Shown here: positions 40,005 to 46,522 of the stretch, one piece after another | How positions within the stretch are numbered: position 1 is the first letter of the stretch | Layout: each line of letters begins with the position of its first letter | Assembly (NCBI GenBank): GCA_937920345.1 | Contig: CALGVA010000008.1 | Coordinates: forward strand, 1 to 46,522 | Direction: 5' to 3' | Length of the DNA stretch: 46,522 bases | Source: an uncultured Lachnospiraceae bacterium | Lineage (GTDB): Bacteria > Bacillota > Clostridia > Lachnospirales > Lachnospiraceae | Translations under genes and position numbers: made by a program | The notes under the pieces: generated by a model | Seen by the model: only the letters and a program-made list of their open reading frames with translations | Told to the model about the DNA's origin: nothing | Databases searched by the model: none

Positions 40005-42407
40005 ATGGATGATAATTTAAACTCTTATGACGGCGGACCCGGTCACGGACCGAATGGATCAGGCGGTTCCGGCGGCGGCAGTAACGGCGGACCGGGCGGT
40101 CCGAACGGGAGCGGCAATGATCCCCGGAAACAGAGCCTGATCATGCTGGTGATTGCGGCTTTGGTTACACTGCTGTGCATCAGCGTATTTATGAAAATGC
40201 TGACCGGCGCCAGTAATCAGGAGATCACCTACAACGCTTTTATCCAGATGGTAGAAGACGGGAAAGTGGAGAGTGTGACTGTCGAATCAGACAGAATCAC
40301 GATTTATCCGAAAGGTGAGAAATCTACCTCCCCGTTTATGTATGCATACGGCATGGGTTCTGTTACCTACTATACGGGCAGGATGGAGGACGACGACACG
40401 CTTACGCAGCGTCTGCTGGAGCATGACGTGGCCGTGAATAAACAGGTGTCGGACAGTTCCAGCGTGATCATGACGGTGCTGCTTTACTATGTTCTGCCGA
40501 TCCTTCTGATGTGGGGGCTTTTGAGCCTGCTGTTTCGACGGATGGGCGGTAAAGGCGGTCCCATGGGCGTGGGTAAGAGTACGGCCAAGGCGTATGTGCA
40601 GAAGGAGACAGGCATCACATTTAAGGATGTGGCAGGCGAGGATGAAGCGAAAGAATCGCTGGTGGAGGTCGTGGACTTCCTGCATAATCCCGGTAAGTAT
40701 GCCAAGATCGGTGCGAGACTTCCCAAGGGGGCATTGCTGGTGGGACCGCCCGGCACGGGTAAGACGCTGCTTGCCAAGGCGGTTGCAGGAGAGGCGCATG
40801 TGCCGTTTTTCTCCTTATCAGGGTCTGATTTTATAGAGTTGTATGTAGGCGTGGGCGCTTCCCGTGTGCGTGATTTGTTCAAGGAAGCGGAGAAGAACGC
40901 GCCCTGTATCGTGTTCATAGACGAGATCGACGCCATCGGCCGGAGCAGAGACTCCAAGTATGGCGGCGGCAATGAGGAGCGGGAGCAGACGCTGAACCAG
41001 CTTTTGTCCGAGATGGATGGTTTCGACGGCAAGAAGGGTATTATTATTCTGGCGGCGACCAACAGACCGGAGATTCTGGATAAGGCATTACTGCGTCCGG
41101 GACGTTTTGACCGGAGAATTATCGTAGATAAGCCCGACCTGAAAGGGCGTGTGGAAATACTGAAAGTACACGCCAAGGATGTACGGATGGACGAGACGGT
41201 GGACCTGAACGAGATCGCGCTTGCAACTTCCGGCGCGGTGGGTTCCGATCTTGCAAATATGATCAACGAAGCTGCTATTAATGCCGTGAAGACAGGCAGA
41301 GAGTATGTGAGCCAGAAGGATTTGTTTGACGCTGTAGAGCAGGTGCTTGTGGGTAAAGAGAAGAAAGACCGCATTATGAGTAAGGAAGAGCGTAAGATCG
41401 TTTCTTATCATGAGGTGGGTCATGCGCTGGTCAGTGCATTACAGAAAAATTCCGAGCCGGTACAGAAGATCACGATTGTGCCCAGGACTATGGGTGCGCT
41501 GGGGTATGTGATGCATGTGCCGGAGGAAGAGAAATATCTGGATACCGAGGCGGAGCTTCGTGACAGGCTGGTAGGGCTGCTGGGCGGACGTGCGGCGGAA
41601 GAGATCGTGTTCGACACGGTTACTACGGGCGCGGCCAACGATATTGAGCAGGCGACCAGTATTGCACGCAATATGATTACGCGTTTCGGTATGAGCAAGA
41701 AGTTCGGACTTATGGGGCTGGCTACGGTGGAGAGTCAGTATCTGGACGGCAGAGCGTCCCTGACCTGCTCCGAGATGACGGCAGCGGAGATCGACAACGA
41801 AGTGATGAAACTGCTTCGCGACAGCTATAAGCAGGCGAAGAAACTGCTTAAGGAGAACCGTGAAATCATGGATAAGCTGGCGGCGCATCTGATCGAAAAA
41901 GAGACGATCACTGGCAAGGAGTTCATGAAAATATACCGCAAGGAGAAGGGAATCCCGGAACCGGAAGAAGATGAGACAGCCGGGAAGAAGGACGGCGAGA
42001 AAGCGCAGGAGAAACCGGTAGAGGCACCGAGAGCAGATGTGCCGGTGCATGAACAGCCGACAGCACCCGTGCCGGAGATGCCGCCGGCAGGGCAGTCTGC
42101 AGGAGGGTCACAGTCTGTTCCGGGACAGTCGCAGATTTCGTCTGCGTATGAGCAGCAATCGCAGTCCGGACAGCCACAGCAGCCTGCGTACGGGCAGCAA
42201 CCGCATCTATGGGAGCAGCCGCCATCCGGTGGACAGCAGCAAACGCAGCCGCCGCAATCGGTTTCCGGCCAACAGACGGGACAGCCGCAGCCCGAGAACG
42301 GTCAGCCGCAGTGGATGCCGCCCACACAGCCGCAGCCCGAGAACCGCGGACGATTTTCACAGGCGCCGGAACCGCGTGACGGTAATGATGAGCATAGGAA
42401 ACAATAA
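40005..42407 (+). CDS. ftsH: ATP-dependent zinc metalloprotease FtsH
   Basis: This 800-residue membrane AAA+ protease degrades unassembled membrane proteins and regulators. Order: a Gly/Asn/Pro-rich cytoplasmic N-terminus (residues 1-40), TM1 about 46-66, an external domain, TM2 about 153-178, an AAA domain with Walker A GPPGTGKT (247-254), Walker B IVFIDEID and second region of homology ATNRPEILDKALLRPGRFDR, and the zinc protease motif HEVGH (469-473), with Val in place of the usual Ala. After about 650 an unusual Gln/Pro/Ser-rich tail of 130 residues follows, longer than in E. coli FtsH (644). The last base of the stop codon is the first base of the uvrC start (TAATG). Confidence 0.97.
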   Translation: MDDNLNSYDGGPGHGPNGSGGSGGGSNGGPGGPNGSGNDPRKQSLIMLVIAALVTLLCISVFMKMLTGASNQEITYNAFIQMVEDGKVESVTVESDRITIYPKGEKSTSPFMYAYGMGSVTYYTGRMEDDDTLTQRLLEHDVAVNKQVSDSSSVIMTVLLYYVLPILLMWGLLSLLFRRMGGKGGPMGVGKSTAKAYVQKETGITFKDVAGEDEAKESLVEVVDFLHNPGKYAKIGARLPKGALLVGPPGTGKTLLAKAVAGEAHVPFFSLSGSDFIELYVGVGASRVRDLFKEAEKNAPCIVFIDEIDAIGRSRDSKYGGGNEEREQTLNQLLSEMDGFDGKKGIIILAATNRPEILDKALLRPGRFDRRIIVDKPDLKGRVEILKVHAKDVRMDETVDLNEIALATSGAVGSDLANMINEAAINAVKTGREYVSQKDLFDAVEQVLVGKEKKDRIMSKEERKIVSYHEVGHALVSALQKNSEPVQKITIVPRTMGALGYVMHVPEEEKYLDTEAELRDRLVGLLGGRAAEEIVFDTVTTGAANDIEQATSIARNMITRFGMSKKFGLMGLATVESQYLDGRASLTCSEMTAAEIDNEVMKLLRDSYKQAKKLLKENREIMDKLAAHLIEKETITGKEFMKIYRKEKGIPEPEEDETAGKKDGEKAQEKPVEAPRADVPVHEQPTAPVPEMPPAGQSAGGSQSVPGQSQISSAYEQQSQSGQPQQPAYGQQPHLWEQPPSGGQQQTQPPQSVSGQQTGQPQPENGQPQWMPPTQPQPENRGRFSQAPEPRDGNDEHRKQ

Positions 42408-44266
42408 TGTTTGATTTTGATGAAGAATTAAAGAAACTCCCGAATTCTCCAGGCGTTTATCTCATGCATGACGAGGCCGACACCATCATCTATGTAGGCA
42501 AGGCGGTGAATCTGCATAACCGCGTGCGTTCTTATTTTCGCAAGATCGTCGGCAGGGGACCGCAGATTGATAAGATGGTACAGCAGATTGCGCGATTCGA
42601 GTATATCGTGACGGATTCCGAGCTGGAAGCGCTCGTGCTGGAGAATAATCTGATCAAAGAGTACAGTCCGAAGTATAATACCATGCTGAAGGACGATAAG
42701 ACCTATCCTTATATCAAGGTGACGATGGGTGAGGAATATCCGCGTATCCTTTTTTCCAGAGAGATGAAGAAGGACCGCTCGAAATATTTCGGACCGTACA
42801 CGAGCGCGGCGGCGGTCAAGGATACGATCGAACTGATGAACAAGCTCTATCAGCTTAAGACCTGCAACCGGAAGCTGCCGCGGGATATCGGGCTGGAGCG
42901 GCCATGCCTGAATTATCATATCAAGCAGTGTCTCGCACCGTGCCAGGGGTATATCGATAAGGAGGCATACCGGGAGCGGGTAGAGCAGGCGCTGGATTTC
43001 CTGAACGGCAACTATAAGCCGCTGTTAAAGGATTTGGAAGATAAAATGACGCGTGCGTCAGAAAACCTGGACTTTGAGGAAGCCATACGATACCGAGATC
43101 TTTATAACAGTGTGAAAAGTGTGGCACAGAAACAGAAGATCACGGATTCGGACGGTGAAGACAAAGATATTCTGGCGCTGGCGAAAGATGAGAACGATGC
43201 GGTCGTGCAGGTGTTCTTCGTGCGTGACGGTAAGCTGATCGGTCGGGAGCATTTCTATATGACCCATGTGCAAGGCTATGAAAGCGCGCAGATCCTGCTG
43301 GACTTCGTGAAGCAGTTCTATGCGGGTACGCCCTATATACCGCGGGAGTTGATGTTGCAGGAGGAGATCACGGATATTGAGATTCTGGAGAAGTGGCTGA
43401 GCAGCCGCAAGGGCGCCAGGGTCTATATTCGTGTACCGAAGAAAGGTGCGAAGGAGAAGCTTGTGGAACTGGCGGCACAGAACGCGCATCTCGTCTTAAG
43501 TCAGGATAAGGAGCGCATCAAGCGGGAAGAGGGCAGAACCATCGGCGCGGTGAAGGAGATCGCCGCACTGCTTGACTTAGAGCAGGTGAGCCGCATGGAA
43601 GCGTTCGATATCTCCAATATCAGCGGGTTTGCCAATGTCGGTTCCATGGTCGTGTTCGAGAAAGGCAAGGCGAAGCGCAGCGACTACCGCAAGTTCCGGA
43701 TACAGTCCGTGTCGGGACCGGACGACTATGCGTGTATGAAGGAAGTGCTCACGAGGCGGTTCGTACACGGCATGGAAGAAAAGGAAGAGCTGAACCGCAA
43801 AGATATGGACCACGAGTTCGGCAGCTTCACAAAATTCCCCGATCTGCTGCTGATGGACGGCGGCAGAGGACAGGTGAATATCGCGCTGCAGGTGTTGGAG
43901 GAGCTTCATCTGGACATTCCGGTCTGCGGCATGGTGAAGGATGATAATCACCGCACCAGAGGACTGTATTATCATAATGTGGAGATACCCATTGACACGC
44001 ACTCGGAAGGCTTTAAACTGATTACCAGAATACAGGACGAGGCGCATCGCTTCGCAATCGAGTATCACCGTTCCCTTCGTTCCAAGGCGCAGGTAAAATC
44101 TGTGCTGGACGAGATACCGGGCGTGGGACCGGCGAGGCGTAAGGCGCTGATGAAACATTTCGGTTCCATTAACGAGATCAAGGAGGCATCCGTGGAGAAG
44201 CTGTGTGAAGTGCCGGAGATCCCGGAGCATATCGGGCAGCAGATTTACGAGTTCTTCCATGCCTGA
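42407..44266 (+). CDS. uvrC: UvrABC excinuclease subunit C
   Basis: This 619-residue nuclease makes both incisions in nucleotide excision repair. Domains in order: GIY-YIG nuclease (LPNSPGVYLMHDEADTIIYV, residues about 10-90), a Cys-rich motif (CLNYHIKQCLAPCQG, about 165-180), UVR/UvrB-binding helix (about 205-240), the RNase H-like second nuclease (FDISNISGFANVGSMVVFEK with Asp, then LLMDGGRGQVN) and C-terminal helix-hairpin-helix pair (IPGVGPARRKALMKHFGS). Its ATG shares one base with the ftsH stop, so it is translationally coupled to ftsH. Its last 22 bases overlap the convergent kinase gene at 44245. Confidence 0.97.
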   Translation: MFDFDEELKKLPNSPGVYLMHDEADTIIYVGKAVNLHNRVRSYFRKIVGRGPQIDKMVQQIARFEYIVTDSELEALVLENNLIKEYSPKYNTMLKDDKTYPYIKVTMGEEYPRILFSREMKKDRSKYFGPYTSAAAVKDTIELMNKLYQLKTCNRKLPRDIGLERPCLNYHIKQCLAPCQGYIDKEAYRERVEQALDFLNGNYKPLLKDLEDKMTRASENLDFEEAIRYRDLYNSVKSVAQKQKITDSDGEDKDILALAKDENDAVVQVFFVRDGKLIGREHFYMTHVQGYESAQILLDFVKQFYAGTPYIPRELMLQEEITDIEILEKWLSSRKGARVYIRVPKKGAKEKLVELAAQNAHLVLSQDKERIKREEGRTIGAVKEIAALLDLEQVSRMEAFDISNISGFANVGSMVVFEKGKAKRSDYRKFRIQSVSGPDDYACMKEVLTRRFVHGMEEKEELNRKDMDHEFGSFTKFPDLLLMDGGRGQVNIALQVLEELHLDIPVCGMVKDDNHRTRGLYYHNVEIPIDTHSEGFKLITRIQDEAHRFAIEYHRSLRSKAQVKSVLDEIPGVGPARRKALMKHFGSINEIKEASVEKLCEVPEIPEHIGQQIYEFFHA

Positions 44267-45555
44267 TCCATCAATAGAATCACCGTGTGGAACGCGCCGC
44301 TTTCCGGGTCATAATACGTTTCTGTATCACCGCCGTATCTGCCGGCCACCCGCTCGATGCTTTTCATGCCATAGCCGTGGCGTGACGGGTTCTTCTTGCG
44401 GCTGACTAATTTCCTGCCGTTCCTGGAGTAAGGCGAGTCCGGGCAGGAATTGACCAGCGTGACGACTGTATATGAGGAGGCAGGCTGTGTCCTGATATTT
44501 AATTCTATACGCCCGCCGGTCGTCTTTTCAGCGGATTCCATGGCATTGTCCAGAAGATTGCAGAACAGAGAAGTCATATCCTGCTCACCCATAAATTCAA
44601 CCGTATGATTTTGGATATCCGCCACAAAACGGATATCTTTTTCGTTGCAGCGCTGTTGATACTGGCAGAGAATCAGATTCAGCAGTTTATTGTCACAGAG
44701 ACAGGTGCTGTAGGTCAGGGCAGGTGACTGTGTAAGCTGCAGAATATAGTCGGCAACTTCCTCCGGGGTCTCCTTCTTATTGAGTAACGCGATCGTATGC
44801 AGATGGTTCTTGATATCATGGATCAGAATGCGCTGGCTCTCATCGTGTTTTAACATATTTTGATAATATTCGGATAAATCCTGTTCCTTTTGCAGAGAAA
44901 GCTGCATTTCCGTGAAAATTTTATTTCTTTTTCTACTATATATATAGATACTAATTACCAGAGCATTCATGAAAAGCAGTAATACGGCGCCGATAGAGAT
45001 CAGATGTCCGTGCTGCCTGCTGATCGGGTAGGAGATGCTGACCATATAGAGAATATACATGATAACGCCGGAGATCATGGGAAAGCAGATCAATAGGAAA
45101 ATGACGTTGCTGCTATTCTCAGAACGGCTTTCTTCTTCTTGAACTACATGGGAGAGGAGAACGAGTGAGACGGCGTACAGAGATTTGCTGAGGACCGCCC
45201 AGAGAATCATCTTAGTAAAATAATGTGCGTCAGCCGGGTCATGCAGTGTAAAGGGATAAGCGATAAGCTCGCAGGCGCTCATGAACGCGACGGAAACACC
45301 GGCGTGGAACAGGGCTGTAAATAATTTAGAATGATAACAGAGTACCAGAAACAGCAGATTACCCGACAGGAAGCCAAATACGTTCAGCCAGACTATGTCC
45401 AGCCGGAAGATCAGAAGAAGCGCGGCATATATGGCAGAAAGAACGATAAAACGCGCTGCCCTGCCGCGCCTTGGCTGGAAGACCCTTGCGGTATACAGCC
45501 CCCATGCGATGGCTTCTACCAGATATATGAGCAGATAATAAACAGTATATTTCAA
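44245..45555 (-). CDS. AgrC-like GHKL sensor histidine kinase
   Basis: This kinase is 436 residues if read from TTG 45555, which has AAAGGA 6 bases upstream. An alternative in-frame TTG at 45624 has no ribosome site, and no ATG is available near the N-terminus. About six membrane helices fill residues 1-205 (YTVYYLLIYLVEAIAWGLY and later), followed by a coiled region, a phospho-acceptor His246 in ILIHDIKNHLHTIA, and a GHKL ATPase domain with NLLDNAMESAE and a Gly-rich HGYGMKS. This layout is that of AgrC-type kinases that sense peptides. Together with the LytTR regulator upstream it forms a pair. No agrB or agrD is visible in the window. Confidence 0.88.
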   Translation of the reverse strand: MKYTVYYLLIYLVEAIAWGLYTARVFQPRRGRAARFIVLSAIYAALLLIFRLDIVWLNVFGFLSGNLLFLVLCYHSKLFTALFHAGVSVAFMSACELIAYPFTLHDPADAHYFTKMILWAVLSKSLYAVSLVLLSHVVQEEESRSENSSNVIFLLICFPMISGVIMYILYMVSISYPISRQHGHLISIGAVLLLFMNALVISIYIYSRKRNKIFTEMQLSLQKEQDLSEYYQNMLKHDESQRILIHDIKNHLHTIALLNKKETPEEVADYILQLTQSPALTYSTCLCDNKLLNLILCQYQQRCNEKDIRFVADIQNHTVEFMGEQDMTSLFCNLLDNAMESAEKTTGGRIELNIRTQPASSYTVVTLVNSCPDSPYSRNGRKLVSRKKNPSRHGYGMKSIERVAGRYGGDTETYYDPESGAFHTVILLMDQAWKNS

Positions 45556-45650
45556 AGCAGGTCCTTTCCCGAGGCTGCCATCGCCGCGCTTGTAATCAGT
45601 GCCTTCCGCACAAGAAGTTTCCAAAATATGGGTTTTACTGGATCATTACA

Positions 45651-46355
45651 CTAATGTGCTTCTGCGTACAGAAGAAAAGCTTTCTTGAAATCCGTGTATT
45701 TCCTGCGGGTGAGATACGCGGTAAACTGACTGTGGTACAGATGGATCACGGTGTGGTCAAAATCGGTCACGTGGGCAAAATTCACAATAAAACTCCGATG
45801 GGATTGAAAAAACATACCGGACGGAAGTCTGTCGAGCCAGTACTGCATGCTCTGCACGGTGTGATAATCTCCGTCCACCGTATGAACAATGATTTTGTGG
45901 CCTACAGCCTCTATGGCTATAATGTGCGATGTGCGGATTGTGTACACGCCTTCCTTCGTCTCGATGGGAAGCGTGGCAGTCATATTCGAGTACGTCTCCA
46001 GAGCCTTCTGCAGACTGCGAATCAGACGTTCCTCTTCAATGGGTTTGGAAAGATAGCGTAAGACCTGCAGATCCATCGCAGCGTCCAGATACCTGTCGTG
46101 GGAAGTCACAAAAATAATGATCACATCTTTATTGCGCGCTACCAACTGTTGCCCTACATGGATGCCGTTCACATCAGGCATTTCTATATCCAGAAAAACA
46201 AGATCCTGCGGGTTCTGATCTTCCAATAGTGAAGTTCCACTCTGAAAAGTCGATATTTCACAAGTCCTCGGATAATTTTCCTGCAAAAAAGTGTGTATGG
46301 AGTCTGATAAGTACTCTACCGTGACCGGATCATCGTCGCAGATACAGATTCTCAA
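45651..46355 (-). CDS. AgrA-like LytTR response regulator
   Basis: The protein is 234 residues from TTG 46355, with AGGAG 5-7 bases upstream; the longer frame to 46517 would add a hydrophobic extension out of keeping with the family. The receiver domain begins RICICDDDPVTVEY, with D7-D9 acidic residues, phospho-acceptor Asp56 (LVFLDIEMPDVNG) and Lys in YLSKPI. The C-terminal LytTR DNA-binding domain (about 130-234) has IIAIEAVGHKIIVHTVDGDY and FFQSHRSFIVNFAHV. It is cotranscribed with the AgrC-like kinase 95 bases downstream. LytTR regulators bind paired direct repeats; their target here is not known. Confidence 0.92.
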   Translation of the reverse strand: MRICICDDDPVTVEYLSDSIHTFLQENYPRTCEISTFQSGTSLLEDQNPQDLVFLDIEMPDVNGIHVGQQLVARNKDVIIIFVTSHDRYLDAAMDLQVLRYLSKPIEEERLIRSLQKALETYSNMTATLPIETKEGVYTIRTSHIIAIEAVGHKIIVHTVDGDYHTVQSMQYWLDRLPSGMFFQSHRSFIVNFAHVTDFDHTVIHLYHSQFTAYLTRRKYTDFKKAFLLYAEAH

Positions 46356-46406
46356 GGCGGCTCTCCTAATTAGTTTATAGATAATTCGGCAGCAAGTTGC
46401 AAGACA

Positions 46407-46436
46407 ATTATAGTATATAAGAATAAATGTTGTAAA
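46407..46436 (-). promoter_or_regulatory. Promoter of the AgrA/AgrC-like pair
   Basis: On the minus strand, TTTACA (46436-46431) and a perfect TATAAT (46412-46407) have an 18-base spacer (TTACAA with 17 also fits). The predicted leader to the TTG at 46355 is about 45 bases. Sequence from 46437 to the window end shows no gene I can support. Confidence 0.7.
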
Positions 46437-46522
46437 GAAAAACATGAAATAAAACCTCTCGATTAGATTGTGAATTGCAAACCGAGATTCCCGTCCAAGA
46501 GGGAAAGTCCGGTACAAACAGA

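Noticed and set aside
40487..41374. Antisense open frame within ftsH
   Set aside because: Complement of the conserved AAA domain; Ser/Thr-rich text typical of a shadow frame.
46356..46517. Hydrophobic N-terminal extension of the LytTR regulator
   Set aside because: Receiver domains begin at the RICICDDD strand; the extension overlaps the predicted promoter.
1..46522. tRNA, rRNA and CRISPR arrays
   Set aside because: No cloverleaf-like gene, rRNA-like stretch or regularly spaced repeat was recognised when reading both strands; a dedicated scan was not possible.

Overview
The window looks like a chromosomal segment from an anaerobic gut Firmicute, most likely Lachnospiraceae (Clostridia). This is an inference from mid-range GC, strong AGGAGG-type ribosome binding sites, a GH31 alpha-glucosidase very like the Ruminococcus (Blautia) obeum type, archaeal-type glutamate synthase, oleate hydratase, an Mbh-like Mrp cluster and a LanFEG-type peptide transporter. 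No rRNA, tRNA, CRISPR array or transposase gene was recognised.

Layout. (1) 1-7364, rightward housekeeping and sugar genes: a decayed fragment at the edge, an unrecognised nuclease-like protein, an ArsC/Spx-like thioredoxin-fold protein, a single-domain O6-alkylguanine alkyltransferase, a CE2-like SGNH esterase, a GH31 alpha-glucosidase, a small CxxC protein, a rubredoxin-glutamate synthase fusion and a TetR regulator. (2) 7365-11548: oleate hydratase with a hydrophobic N-terminal segment, a diiron ferritin-like protein, a frameshifted gene remnant and an unknown protein. (3) 11677-18077: an MMPL/RND-type permease overlapping a 1280-residue surface protein with two GLUG blocks around a long helical region. 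(4) 27809 down to 18102, leftward: a ten-gene Mrp/Mbh-type cation/proton antiporter operon, in the order E, F, G, MbhD, MbhE-B fusion, C, then four different D/NuoL-like subunits, behind a near-consensus promoter. No redox or hydrogenase subunits are present. (5) 28021-30678, rightward: a PatB/MalY C-S lyase, a ketopantoate reductase-like enzyme and a small protein gene whose start has been split by a structured 134-bp insertion flanked by 20-bp direct repeats. (6) 30733-35566: a LanFEG/CprABC-like ABC transporter divergent from an OmpR-type response regulator and its histidine kinase. (7) 35629-44266: GH3 beta-glucosidase, CTP synthase (leftward), FtsH and UvrC. (8) 44245-46436, leftward: an AgrC/AgrA-like two-component pair, apparently both with TTG starts.

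The most interesting parts are the Mrp-like operon with four antiporter-type subunits, the MMPL/GLUG pair, the small structured insertion at 30310-30463, and the oleate hydratase neighbourhood. Functions are assigned from sequence motifs alone. No database search was possible.
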